Assembly: GCA_947627445.1 (NCBI GenBank) | Contig: CANQWA010000030.1 | Span: 1 to 32,640 of the forward strand | Length of the DNA: 32,640 bases | Source: an uncultured Ruminococcus sp. | GTDB taxonomy: Bacteria; Bacillota; Clostridia; Oscillospirales; Ruminococcaceae | Direction: 5' to 3' | Shown here: one piece after another, positions 7,711 to 17,213 of the stretch | How the letters are laid out: each line of letters opens with the position of its first letter | Numbering within the stretch: position 1 is the first letter of the stretch | Position numbers and translations under genes: made by a program | The notes under the pieces: generated by a model | The model's database searches: none | The model's input: only the letters and a program-made list of their open reading frames with translations | Told to the model about the DNA's origin: nothing

Positions 7711-8495
7711 AGATGAAAAAAAGGAAAGAAAAAGAGTGTGCCCAGAATAAAAGATTAAAGAGGATGGCAGCCTTATTTTTGGGGGCGGCATTGGCAACTA
7801 TGGGCTGTTTCGCATACCGTTATTACCAGGTCGGCAGGGAACAGGAAGAACATTTTGAGCAGCTTGAGATGATTGAGGAGGAGCGGGACAGAAATCCCGT
7901 CTCCTCCATTTCTCCCATAGAGAGGGAAAATACGGATTGGGTTGGTTGGCTGAAAATTCCAGATACCAGCATTTCCTATCCGGTTATGCAGAAAAAAGGA
8001 GACAGCGAGTTTTATCTCCATAGGGATTTTAACGGAAATTATAGTTTTTATGGTACTCCCTTCCTGGATGCCAGATGCAGTCTGGAGAGCGACAACTGTA
8101 TTATATACGGACACAATATCAGCGGTGGCAGAATGTTCGGGGCACTCCATGCATATGCAGATGAAGCATATTATAAGGAACATCCGGTAGTTCGTTTTCG
8201 GGCAGGGGAGGAAAAGAGGGATTATCAGGTTATGTCAGTGATACAGACAACAATAGCCTCTCCGTTATATTCTTTTACAGATACGGGAAACTGGGGGGAA
8301 TATCAGGATTATATAAAGAGCGCTCTTTCTGCCAGCCTTTATCAGACAGAGATGGGGAAAAAGATAGAAGCGCATATGAGAGAGGATACGGAGAAAGAAT
8401 TTTTCCGGCAGTATGGTTTTCTTACATTATCCACATGCAGGAGCTGGGCCGGAAAGGATGCAAGGCTGCTTGTTGTTGCTGCGACGGAGCGTTGA
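7707..8495 (+). CDS. Class B-like sortase
   Basis: The 262-residue product is a cysteine transpeptidase that joins sorting-signal proteins to the cell wall. A basic N-terminus and one membrane anchor (about residues 19-36) are followed by a sortase fold with WLKIPDTSISYPVMQ, catalytic His136 in IYGHNISGG, catalytic Cys244 in LTLSTC and Arg253 in ARLLVVA. HNISGGRMFGAL and the TLSTC form fit class B sortases, as does the long helical segment before the Cys. The start overlaps the adhesin stop by 4 bases (ATGA), so the two are translationally coupled and the VPQTG protein is the natural substrate. Class B sortases are common in Tn1549-like elements. Confidence 0.92.
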   Translation: MKMKKRKEKECAQNKRLKRMAALFLGAALATMGCFAYRYYQVGREQEEHFEQLEMIEEERDRNPVSSISPIERENTDWVGWLKIPDTSISYPVMQKKGDSEFYLHRDFNGNYSFYGTPFLDARCSLESDNCIIYGHNISGGRMFGALHAYADEAYYKEHPVVRFRAGEEKRDYQVMSVIQTTIASPLYSFTDTGNWGEYQDYIKSALSASLYQTEMGKKIEAHMREDTEKEFFRQYGFLTLSTCRSWAGKDARLLVVAATER

Positions 8496-8608
8496 TTTAT
8501 GCCCATTTTTGTATGAGGATGGCGGATATGGAAAGAAGTTCGATGAAGCAGGGGAAAACCGTGATATGGAACACAAAGATTAGAGACAAGGAAAGGCAGG
8601 TGATTTTT

Positions 8609-8839
8609 ATGGCACAGATCAATAACAAGGCAGTTCGTTCTCTTGCCAAGCTGATGGAAGCGGGCTTTGATAACGAAAAGGCAGTTCTTGCGATGACAAT
8701 GGATGACATTCTTTCATTGCCGGGAATTTCTGTTGCGGAGATTGGAATGATTAACCGGATTCAGAAAGCGGTCAGAGCGAACCGGCTTATTTCTTTTTTG
8801 AGCGGCAGCGAAGAAACAGCGCAAAAAGACACAGAGTAA
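8609..8839 (+). CDS. Small conserved-looking protein of unknown function
   Basis: The frame is open from 8435, but that part overlaps the sortase. The ATG at 8609 has AGGTGAT upstream and gives 76 residues; an ATG at 8510, also in this frame, is possible but less well supported. The product is mostly helical, with AVRSLAKLMEAGFDNEKAVLAMTMDDILSLPGISVAEIGMI. The LPGIS segment resembles a helix-hairpin-helix turn, so nucleic-acid binding is possible but unproven. No signal peptide or membrane segment is seen. It sits between the sortase and the LPD28-like gene in the same direction and is probably co-transcribed. I do not recognise a named family. Confidence 0.6.
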   Translation: MAQINNKAVRSLAKLMEAGFDNEKAVLAMTMDDILSLPGISVAEIGMINRIQKAVRANRLISFLSGSEETAQKDTE

Positions 8840-8866
8840 GAAAAATATAGAAAGGCAGGTTAGGAT

Positions 8867-9220
8867 ATGGCAAGGTATGATGCTATGGCAGAAAAATTTG
8901 AGGAGATTACAGTGCTTGGAAAGCCGGCACTGTTCACAAGTATCCGAATTGACCGGAACAGTATTCCAAGGGGATTATATCTTTATGAAGTTCGATATGA
9001 TGACGATGGATTGGGCGACCCTGTGCAGATTGCAAAAGGAATCATGGTAAACCATTTTGGGAGCATCATTACCCATAAGCCGCTTCGGCTCCCACGGGAC
9101 GGATATCTGGATATTGATCCGGAGAAGGATTGGAGTTTTGACGGAGGCGACTGTCGGACTATAAAAGAATTTCAGAAGAAGTATTTGGCGGGCAAAAAGA
9201 AAAGTGAGCGGAACAGATAG
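8867..9220 (+). CDS. LPD28-like small mobile-element protein
   Basis: The 117-residue product contains EEITVLGKPALFTSIRIDR, LYLYEVRYDDDGLGDPVQIA, GSIITHKPL and DIDPEKDW. From memory these match the small cytosolic proteins annotated as large polyvalent protein-associated domain 28 (LPD28) that precede the giant helicase in Tn1549-type elements. The function is unknown. AAAGGCAGG lies a short distance before the ATG. The stop is 11 bases before the GTG of the helicase gene, so the two are one operon and may act together. Confidence 0.65.
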   Translation: MARYDAMAEKFEEITVLGKPALFTSIRIDRNSIPRGLYLYEVRYDDDGLGDPVQIAKGIMVNHFGSIITHKPLRLPRDGYLDIDPEKDWSFDGGDCRTIKEFQKKYLAGKKKSERNR

Positions 9221-9231
9221 GAGGCGGGAAA

Positions 9232-12200
9232 GTGGCAAAAAAGAAATATGATCTTATTACAGAACTTTACGAGGAGTCTTTAAAAGAAGTAACCGAGAGG
9301 GCAGAAAACTGGATGGCGTTTTTGCGCTCTGCCTGCCGTAATTACCGTCTCCCTTTTGATGAACAGCTTCTGATCCATGCGCAGCGACCAGATGCGATGG
9401 CAGTTCTGAGGATGGAGGACTGGAACCGGAAATTTGGGCGATGGGTAAAACGCGATTCTAAAGGAATAGCTGTTTTTGACAAAAATGCAGGGAGAATGAG
9501 GTTAAAATATTATTTTGATATCTCAGATACCAAAGAAGGGCGGTACCGTCGTTTGGTCCGCCCAGTTCCCTTGTGGGAGGTACGGGAAACGCACAGGCAG
9601 GCAGTGAGGGAGACGCTTGCCAATACATTCGGGGTAGAGCTGGAAACAGAAAACCTTGAGGATATGATATGGGCCGCTGCGGAAAATGCTGCTGTAGATA
9701 ATGTAGCGGATTATATGAAGGATATTCTGGCTGACAGAAAAGGCAGTTCTTTGGAGGAGGCGGATGATTACAGCGTAGAAGTGCAGACAAAAACATTGTT
9801 GTCAGTCAGTGTCGCTTTTATGGTCATGGTGAGATGTGGCATAGATGCGGAGATGTATCTGGAAGAGGAGGATTTTCGTGGAATAACAGATTTTAACACA
9901 CCACATCTCGCCAATCTGTTCGGGACTGCCGTCAGTGACATTTCGGAAATGGCTCTGACGCAGATAGCAGATACTATTAAAAAGCTGCAATTAGAGGAAA
10001 AAAAGGCAGAACGCACATTTGCAGAGGGAGAGAAAGATTTTTATAATGAAAGTGAAAAATCAGACAGTAATGAGGAAAGGAGACTTGGATATGAGAGAGA
10101 TACAGTACAGCAGACAGGGGGATTATTTTCTTCCGGACATTACCGTGCCGGACGAGCCGGAGACAGTATATGGGAAGTACGCCTTGCTTCGACGGAGATA
10201 TCTGAAGAACGAGAAGTACGGGCTGTTCATCACTCTGCTGACGCAGGGGAAGCTGAACGGACATCTGATGGAGACACAGGAAGCAGCGCAGAACAGGCGG
10301 GATTGGATCATGGAGGAGATGGCGCGGAAACAGGGAGTGAACGAGAAGCTGAAAGCGGAAGACATGATGGCGTGGACGGGGAGAATGAACAGTATCCGTC
10401 AGGCGGCGGAGGAGACCGTGCTGAGGGAAATCGTGTACGCCTAGGGTGGTACGACAGAGACAATGAGGATAAGAGCCTGCCCTTTTTTTCCAATGATAAG
10501 GATATAAAGGCTCTGCTTTTGGCCACGCCGTATCTGAAGGCAGGACGGGGGGAAATTCAGAGGTATTTTGAGGTTCATGAGGATAAAAGAGAGCGGACGG
10601 AATATATCCAGGGAATTTTTAATGACGGACCTACGGATATCACGCTTCCAGATGGAAAACAGGCAGGCTATCAGACCTATGAAAATGTTCTCCATTTGTG
10701 GGAGGGCCGTTATGATGCCCGGACGGCACAGGGATTTTATGACTGGGGAGTGATAGCTGATTATTTTGAGGGAATGCGTCTGTTAGGTGAACTGCGGGAT
10801 GCGGCGGGGCCGCTCCGTACCGTGCAGGGGCAGCTTTCCTTTATGGAAGATATAGCAGGGGAACAGCAAGGAAACTCCCCTGCTTTTTCTTTTACGCAGG
10901 AGATTATAGATTATGCCCTGACGAGGGGAAGCGGTATGCAGAATGGAAAATACCGGATTTATTCCTATTTCATGCAGGGGCATACAGTTCAGGAAAGAGT
11001 GGAATTTCTGAAAAAAGAATATGGGATTGGTGGCCGCTCCGACATTCTTGCGGGAACTGGCATTGGGGAGATGCATGACGCCAAAGGTTTAAAATTGAAC
11101 CAGGGATATAAGGAGGATTCCCCGAAAATTCTTTTGAAGTGGAATAAGGTGGCAGAGCGAATCAGTGAACTGATCAAGGTGGGGAGGTACCTGTCAGAAA
11201 AGGAGATGTCATATCTGCCGGAGTATGAAAAGAATGTTCTTGCTGCAGAAATCTACAGCTTTTTTTATCATTTGCCGGAAGAAGTCGTGCGTCCGTATCC
11301 ATATGGAACGGAATATTATAAGGGGATAGAGCTGATCCGACCGCAGTTAGAGGACCCGCAGCGGGTGATAGAGATTTTGCAGTGGATGGAAGAAATCCTA
11401 GAAGGCATGGTATATTCTGACCATGCGTATCCGTCTATGCAAAAGACATATCATAATCTTATGGATTACCGGGATGGGGTATATAGCCTGTTCAGTCCTC
11501 TGGCAGAACACGGGACCAAACAAACAGCCGAAAATACAGAATTATCCATAGCCGAGAGGAACTACAGGGCCATGACAGAATTGGCTCCGGAAGTGCTGAC
11601 GGGAAGATGGAATGTAAAGACATTTGAAGCGGGCGGACCGTTTATGACACTTACCGTTGAACAGATCGGGGATAACCGCATTGCTGTTTCGCATTATTAT
11701 ATGCATAATGGAGATTCGATTCCTGACCCAGACATGGAGTTTGAAGTCGATCATGAGGCAAAAGCATTATATGCCAGAACCTTTGAACAGGGAGTACCGG
11801 CACGTTATGAGGAAGTAATGACAGACGGTATTGTGGATGAAGAACTGGAGGAAAAACTGAATCAGTTTGCTGAAACATGGTTCCATAACATCCATGAGCA
11901 GGGATATCAGGCAGTTATTTCACCGCGCTTTGAGGAGCAGGAAACGACCGAGGCCTTTGAAACAGAAAAAGAAGTTCTTATTCCTGTCTGGGAGAAAAAA
12001 GGACCTGTATCCAGAATAAAAACATTTGACTTGCATCCAGAAATCCCGCTCCAGCAGAGGATTCAGTATCAAATTACAGATGAAGAATTGGGATACGGGA
12101 CAAAAAAGGAGAAATTCCAGGCAAACATCATGGCCATCCAGCTTTTGAAAAAATGCGAGGATGAGGACCGATATGCCACATTGGAGGAACAGGAGGTATT

Positions 12201-15200
12201 GTCCGGCTATGTGGGCTGGGGAGGACTTTCAGAAGCATTTGATGAGTCCAATGCTTCCTGGGAGCACGAATATCTGGAACTGAAAGCAGTTCTGACAAAC
12301 GATGAGTACGAAGCGGCCAGGCAGTCTATACTGACCGCTTTTTATACGCCTCCTGTTGTGATACAGGCGATGTATCAGGCGCTTATCAATATGGGGTTAC
12401 AGTCTGGGAATATCTTAGAACCGTCCTGCGGCGTGGGAAATTTTATCGGAATGAAACCGGAGTCACTTTCAGAATGTAGGATTTATGGCGTAGAAATCGA
12501 TAGCATTTCAGGGCGCATAGCGCAGCAGCTTTACCAGAAATCAACGGTTGCCGTACAGGGATATGAGGAGGCGGAGCTGCCGGACAGTTTTTTTGATGTG
12601 GCTATCGGGAATATTCCCTTTGGGCAGTTTAAGGTATCTGATGTGCGTTATGACAGGCTGAACTTATCCATACATGATTACTTTTTTGTCAAGACTCTGG
12701 ATAAGATTCGGCCAGGAGGAGTAATCGCGTTTATCACATCATCCTGGGTAATGGATAAGAAAAACTCATCCGTGCGGAAATATATCGCACAGAGGGCAGA
12801 ACTGCTGGGGGCGATACGTCTGCCGAATGATACATTCCGAAAAAATGCTGGGACAGAGGTGACTTCTGATATTTTGTTCTTTCAGAAACGTGACCGTTTG
12901 CTTGAAATCGAGCCAGATTGGGTCTATCTTGACGCAGATGAGAATGGGATTACACAAAACAGTTATTTTGTTGCTCATCCCGAGATGGTTCTGGGTGAAA
13001 TGATAATGGAATCGGGTCCTCATGGCATGAGAAGCACCTGTGCGCCATATGAGGACAGAAACCTTAGAAGCTTGCTAGCAGAAGCAGTGGAAAACATTCA
13101 AGCTGAAATTGCGGGCTATGAAGCGGAAGAACTGGTAGAGGAAGAAGATTATTCCATTCCTGCTGACCCGACCGTGCTTAATTATTCTTTCACAATTCGT
13201 GAAGGGGAAATTTATTACCGGGAAAATAGTCGTATGAATCCGGTAGAACTTTCCGTGACTGGGGCGAACCGTGTCAGGGGCATGATAGCCGTTCGTGACT
13301 GTGTTCGGGAACTGATTGCTTATCAGACAGAAGGATATAACGATGATGTAGTCAATGAACAACAGAAAAAATTGAATGAATTGTATGACATCTTTCGCAG
13401 CAAGTACGGTCTGCTTAACGCCAGGGCGAACCGTCTCGTTTTTTCAGATGATAACAGTTATCCGCTGTTGTGTTCTCTGGAAATACTGGCGGAAGACGGG
13501 ACGCTGGAGAGAAAAGCGGATATATTTACAAAACGGACGATCAGACCTCATGAAGTGGTGACAAAGGTGGATACTTCCAGTGAGGCCCTTTCTCTGTCTC
13601 TGGCAGAGAAGGCCTGTGTGGATATGGAATATATATGTTCTCTTACAGGGAAAACGGCAGAAGAAGTAGAAAAGGAATTATCAGGCATAATTTTTCGTTT
13701 GCCGGCGGCACCTGGAACGCGGCCGGAGTTTGTTTCAGAAGATGAATATTTGTCCGGGAATGTAAGGAAGAAATTAAGGGAAGCGAGACTTGCGGCGGAA
13801 ACATCCGAGATATACCAAAGCAATGTGGAAGCATTGGAAAAAGTGCAGCCGAAGGATCTTTCCGCATCGGAGATTCATGTCCGGCTGGGGGTAACATGGA
13901 TACCGGAGGAAGATATAGCTGATTTTATATTTGATCTGCTAGATACGCCAAATTTTAAAAGATGGAATATCAAGGTCCATTTTTCAAGATATACCGGAGA
14001 ATGGCAGATTGAGGGAAAGAGCCGGGACAAAGAAAATGTGAAAGCGAACAATGCGTTTGGAACACATAGAGCAAGTGCTTATAAGATTATTGAGGACTCA
14101 CTGAATCTTAGAGAAACTCGTATTTATGATTATATTGAAGATGGAGAAGGAAAGAAAAAAGCAGTCCTGAATAAAGAAGAAACATCTATCGCACAGGGCA
14201 AGCAGGATTTAATCAAACAGGCGTTTCAGGAATGGATATGGAAAGACCCGGATCGCAGGCAGCGTCTTACCGACTATTATAATGAAAATTTCAATGCTAT
14301 TCGTCCGAGAGAATATGATGGCAGTCATTTGAAATTTTATGGAATGAATCCGGAAATCAAGCTGAGGCAGCATCAGAAGAATGGTGCTGCCCGCATTATT
14401 TATGGAGGAAATACTCTGCTTGCCTATGTTGTGGGCGCAGGAAAGACTTATACAATGGTAGCGGCTGCGATGGAGAGCAAACGGTTAGGACTGTGCAGCA
14501 AATCCATGATTGTTGTGCCAAATCACATTATCGAACAGTTTGCGGCAGAATGGCTCCAACTGTATCCGGCGGCAAATCTTCTAGTTGCTACAAAAAAGGA
14601 TTTTGAGACAAAGAATCGTAAGAAATTTTGTGCCAGGATTGCTACCAGCGACATTGATGCCGTCATTATCGGACACAGCCAGTTTGAAAAAATTCCCTTG
14701 AGTATTGAACGGCAGCGCCAGTCATTGAAGCAGCAACTGGATGAAATCCTAGAGGGGATTGATGAAGCAAAGAGACAGAGCGGAGGGAGATTTACCATAA
14801 AGCAGTTAGAGAAAACCAGGAAAAATCTGCTGAATAGGCTGAAAAAACTCAATGATCAGAGCAGAAAAGATGATATGGTGACATTTGAAGAATTGGGGAT
14901 TGATCGTTTGTTTGTAGATGAAGCGGATAGCTATAAAAATTTATACCTCTATACAAAAATGCGGAATGTGGCCGGTATAGCGCAGACCGAGGCCCAGAAA
15001 TCTTCGGATATGTTCATGAAATGCCGCTATCTGGACGAGATTACAGGAGGGCGCGGCGTGATATTTGCTACCGGTACACCTGTCAGCAACTCAATGGTAG
15101 AACTGTACACTATGCAGAGATATTTGCAGTATCATACGCTGGCGGAGAATCACTTACAGCATTTTGATGCCTGGGCGTCCACCTTTGGGGAAACTGTGAT

Positions 15201-16833
15201 GGCGATTGAACTGGCGCCAGAGGGGACAGGATACCGATTAAAGACCCGTTTTTCAAGGTTTTATAATCTTCCCGAGTTAATGACCATGTTTCGTGAAGTG
15301 GCAGACATTCAGACCGCTGATATGTTAAATCTTCCTGTGCCAGAAGCAGAGTATCGTGTTGTAAAAGTGAAAGCGAGCGAGATGCAGAAAAAAATGGTAG
15401 AGGAGCTAGGAAACCGTGCGGAACGGGTACGAAATGGAATGGTCGATCCTACCCAGGATAATATGCTTTTAATCACCAATGATGGACGCAAACTTGCTCT
15501 GGATCAGCGTCTTGCCAATGAAATGTTACCGGACGAAGCGGAGAGTAAAGTCAACGCCTGTGTGGAAGAAGTGTATCGCTTTTGGAAAGAGGGGAGCGCG
15601 GAAAAGCTGACGCAGCTTGTTTTTTGTGACTTGTCTACGCCCAGGAATGATGGTACATTCAGCGTTTATAATGATGTGCGGGATAAGTTGATTATGAAGG
15701 GGATTCCGCAGGAAGAGATTGCTTTTATCCATAATGCGAATACAGAAGTTCAAAAGAAAGAGTTGTTCTCCAAAGTGCGCCGGGGAGCTGTGCGGATCCT
15801 GATGGGCAGCACATTTAAGATGGGAGCCGGTACAAATGTGCAGGATCGTATTATTGCCAGCCATGATTTGGACTGTCCCTGGAGACCTCGCGATTTAGAG
15901 CAGAGAGCCGGAAGGACTGTGAGGCAGGGAAATAAAAACGCAAAAGTGGACATTATACGGTATGTCACAGAAGGGACATTTGACGCTTATCTGTATCAGG
16001 TAATTGAAAATAAGCAGAAATTTATCAGCCAAGTCATGACATCCAAAAATCCGGCACGCAGTATTGAGGATATTGACGAAGTTGCCTTGTCCTATGCGGA
16101 GATTAAGGCACTGGCAGCGGGAAATCCTAATGTAAAGGAAAAGATGGATCTTGATATTCAGGTGTCGAAGCTCCAGCTTCTGAAGCAGAGTTTCTTGAGC
16201 CAGAAGTATGAAATGCAGGATAAAGTGATAAAGTACTTCCCTAGAAAAATCAGGGAAAAAGAGGAAAAGATAGAGAATTACCAGCAGGACATTGAACAGG
16301 TGAGGGCGCATACGCCGAATGATCGTGAGGCATTTCCGATTATGGAAATAAAAGGAACTGTTTTCACGGAGAAAAAGGAGGCAGGTCAGGCAATTATCGC
16401 TGCCTGTAAGTCTATGACTTCACCGGATGAGGTGCCGATTGGGAACTATCGGGGACTGTCTATGGAATTATCCTATGATAGTTTTGGAAAAAATTTTATT
16501 GTCACTCTGCGGGGAAAGGAAAAATATCATGTGACTTTGGGAGATGATATTTACGGAAATATCACGAGAATTAACAATGAGGTGGAGAAGATTCCAGATA
16601 AGCTGGAGCGGAGTCACGAGGAGCTTGAAAGCCTGAAAAAGCAGTTAGAAACAGCAAGAGAGGAGACAAAGAAGGAGTTTCCACAGGAGAAAGAACTGGA
16701 AGAAAAGATGGCAAGACTGGGGGAATTGAATGCCACGCTGAATATCGGGGGAAAAGACAGAGTGCTGTTGGATGAATCTTCAGATGTGGAAGAAGTGAAG
16801 CAGGAGAAGAAAGAAAAGGAGTGGGAGCGATAA
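9232..16833 (+). CDS. Giant N6-DNA-methylase / SNF2-type helicase fusion of conjugative elements
   Basis: The 2533-residue protein starts at GTG (9232) behind AGGAGG. Residues 1-285 are the ICE-specific N-terminus (LPFDEQLLIHAQRPDA). Residues about 285-405 are a Glu/Gly/Ser/Arg-rich linker that coincides with a second gene in another frame. A methylase-like domain has LEPSCGVGNF (about 1062) and GNIPFGQF (about 1126) in place of the usual NPPF/Y. A superfamily 2 helicase follows: VVGAGKTYT (about 1733), FVDEADSYKN (about 1893), ATGTPVSNS (about 1945) and LEQRAGRTVRQG (about 2222). The C-terminus is coiled-coil-like. Such proteins are near universal in Tn1549-like elements and probably remodel or protect transferred DNA; no reaction is proven. 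The methylase may be inactive given the altered motif IV. Confidence 0.92.
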   Translation: MAKKKYDLITELYEESLKEVTERAENWMAFLRSACRNYRLPFDEQLLIHAQRPDAMAVLRMEDWNRKFGRWVKRDSKGIAVFDKNAGRMRLKYYFDISDTKEGRYRRLVRPVPLWEVRETHRQAVRETLANTFGVELETENLEDMIWAAAENAAVDNVADYMKDILADRKGSSLEEADDYSVEVQTKTLLSVSVAFMVMVRCGIDAEMYLEEEDFRGITDFNTPHLANLFGTAVSDISEMALTQIADTIKKLQLEEKKAERTFAEGEKDFYNESEKSDSNEERRLGYERDTVQQTGGLFSSGHYRAGRAGDSIWEVRLASTEISEEREVRAVHHSADAGEAERTSDGDTGSSAEQAGLDHGGDGAETGSEREAESGRHDGVDGENEQYPSGGGGDRAEGNRVRLGWYDRDNEDKSLPFFSNDKDIKALLLATPYLKAGRGEIQRYFEVHEDKRERTEYIQGIFNDGPTDITLPDGKQAGYQTYENVLHLWEGRYDARTAQGFYDWGVIADYFEGMRLLGELRDAAGPLRTVQGQLSFMEDIAGEQQGNSPAFSFTQEIIDYALTRGSGMQNGKYRIYSYFMQGHTVQERVEFLKKEYGIGGRSDILAGTGIGEMHDAKGLKLNQGYKEDSPKILLKWNKVAERISELIKVGRYLSEKEMSYLPEYEKNVLAAEIYSFFYHLPEEVVRPYPYGTEYYKGIELIRPQLEDPQRVIEILQWMEEILEGMVYSDHAYPSMQKTYHNLMDYRDGVYSLFSPLAEHGTKQTAENTELSIAERNYRAMTELAPEVLTGRWNVKTFEAGGPFMTLTVEQIGDNRIAVSHYYMHNGDSIPDPDMEFEVDHEAKALYARTFEQGVPARYEEVMTDGIVDEELEEKLNQFAETWFHNIHEQGYQAVISPRFEEQETTEAFETEKEVLIPVWEKKGPVSRIKTFDLHPEIPLQQRIQYQITDEELGYGTKKEKFQANIMAIQLLKKCEDEDRYATLEEQEVLSGYVGWGGLSEAFDESNASWEHEYLELKAVLTNDEYEAARQSILTAFYTPPVVIQAMYQALINMGLQSGNILEPSCGVGNFIGMKPESLSECRIYGVEIDSISGRIAQQLYQKSTVAVQGYEEAELPDSFFDVAIGNIPFGQFKVSDVRYDRLNLSIHDYFFVKTLDKIRPGGVIAFITSSWVMDKKNSSVRKYIAQRAELLGAIRLPNDTFRKNAGTEVTSDILFFQKRDRLLEIEPDWVYLDADENGITQNSYFVAHPEMVLGEMIMESGPHGMRSTCAPYEDRNLRSLLAEAVENIQAEIAGYEAEELVEEEDYSIPADPTVLNYSFTIREGEIYYRENSRMNPVELSVTGANRVRGMIAVRDCVRELIAYQTEGYNDDVVNEQQKKLNELYDIFRSKYGLLNARANRLVFSDDNSYPLLCSLEILAEDGTLERKADIFTKRTIRPHEVVTKVDTSSEALSLSLAEKACVDMEYICSLTGKTAEEVEKELSGIIFRLPAAPGTRPEFVSEDEYLSGNVRKKLREARLAAETSEIYQSNVEALEKVQPKDLSASEIHVRLGVTWIPEEDIADFIFDLLDTPNFKRWNIKVHFSRYTGEWQIEGKSRDKENVKANNAFGTHRASAYKIIEDSLNLRETRIYDYIEDGEGKKKAVLNKEETSIAQGKQDLIKQAFQEWIWKDPDRRQRLTDYYNENFNAIRPREYDGSHLKFYGMNPEIKLRQHQKNGAARIIYGGNTLLAYVVGAGKTYTMVAAAMESKRLGLCSKSMIVVPNHIIEQFAAEWLQLYPAANLLVATKKDFETKNRKKFCARIATSDIDAVIIGHSQFEKIPLSIERQRQSLKQQLDEILEGIDEAKRQSGGRFTIKQLEKTRKNLLNRLKKLNDQSRKDDMVTFEELGIDRLFVDEADSYKNLYLYTKMRNVAGIAQTEAQKSSDMFMKCRYLDEITGGRGVIFATGTPVSNSMVELYTMQRYLQYHTLAENHLQHFDAWASTFGETVMAIELAPEGTGYRLKTRFSRFYNLPELMTMFREVADIQTADMLNLPVPEAEYRVVKVKASEMQKKMVEELGNRAERVRNGMVDPTQDNMLLITNDGRKLALDQRLANEMLPDEAESKVNACVEEVYRFWKEGSAEKLTQLVFCDLSTPRNDGTFSVYNDVRDKLIMKGIPQEEIAFIHNANTEVQKKELFSKVRRGAVRILMGSTFKMGAGTNVQDRIIASHDLDCPWRPRDLEQRAGRTVRQGNKNAKVDIIRYVTEGTFDAYLYQVIENKQKFISQVMTSKNPARSIEDIDEVALSYAEIKALAAGNPNVKEKMDLDIQVSKLQLLKQSFLSQKYEMQDKVIKYFPRKIREKEEKIENYQQDIEQVRAHTPNDREAFPIMEIKGTVFTEKKEAGQAIIAACKSMTSPDEVPIGNYRGLSMELSYDSFGKNFIVTLRGKEKYHVTLGDDIYGNITRINNEVEKIPDKLERSHEELESLKKQLETAREETKKEFPQEKELEEKMARLGELNATLNIGGKDRVLLDESSDVEEVKQEKKEKEWER
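10091..10444 (+). CDS. tnpV: TnpV-family protein encoded in the +1 frame inside the helicase gene
   Basis: This 117-residue frame starts MREIQYSRQGDYFLPDI and contains YGKYALLRRRYLKNEKYG, LLTQGKLNGHL and AWTGRMNSIRQAAEE, which match TnpV, a small helical protein of Firmicutes mobile elements with unknown function. Its length is that of a whole TnpV. GAAAGGAG lies 8 bases before the ATG, a good ribosome binding site. It is read in +1 relative to the helicase gene, which stays open through the same bases as a low-complexity linker (helicase residues 287-405). The recognisable protein is therefore in this frame. It could be an independently translated product nested in the helicase mRNA. An ATG at 10019 in the same frame has a poorer context. 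Confidence 0.8.
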   Translation: MREIQYSRQGDYFLPDITVPDEPETVYGKYALLRRRYLKNEKYGLFITLLTQGKLNGHLMETQEAAQNRRDWIMEEMARKQGVNEKLKAEDMMAWTGRMNSIRQAAEETVLREIVYA

Positions 16834-17213
16834 AAGATTGCGGTATTGGGGCGACCGGTGCCGCATTACATAGCTAGTCAGGTTGTTTCTTGACATTGTT
16901 ATGGAATACCATTACAATATTAAGATATAGGAGATAGAAGAAATATTGAAAGAAAACCGGAGGAATTTTGCAACATTTAAGAGCAATGTTTGTTATTTAG
17001 TAAAGGCTAAAGGTGATTGAGATTTTCTTATTGACTGTATGAGAGAAGATGGGCGAATATGATAATATAAGAAGATTTAATCTGATAGAGTCAGTTAAAA
17101 GTAACGGGATGCAAGGAACTTTCATATCGGATTTTTGAAAGCAATTTATGATATTTTTGTTCCTTTCTTAATAATGGATGTAGCTAATATGTTTTATAAA
17201 TGAAAGTGACAGG
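16834..17213. other. AT-rich intergenic region between helicase and GLUG genes
   Basis: This 380-base stretch has no credible gene. It begins with a hairpin (TGCGGTATT with GGTGCCGCA, about 16837-16864, several T-G wobbles, no T tract), then TTACATAGC as in the other leaders, then a near-consensus promoter at 16890-16918. The rest is AT-rich with short interrupted frames, one behind a GGAGG (about 16961), which may be remnants of a lost gene or a long leader. Confidence 0.5.
16890..16918 (+). promoter_or_regulatory. Near-consensus sigma-A promoter of the cargo gene
   Basis: TTGACA (16890-16895) and TACAAT (16913-16918) are separated by exactly 17 bases, matching the vegetative consensus at 11 of 12 positions. 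It is the best promoter in the window by eye. It would give the GLUG-repeat gene independent expression with a leader of almost 290 bases. Confidence 0.72.

Noticed and set aside
16837-16864. Hairpin after the helicase gene as a terminator
   Set aside because: The stem relies on several T-G wobbles and is followed by TTACATAG rather than a T tract, so it was not called a terminator.
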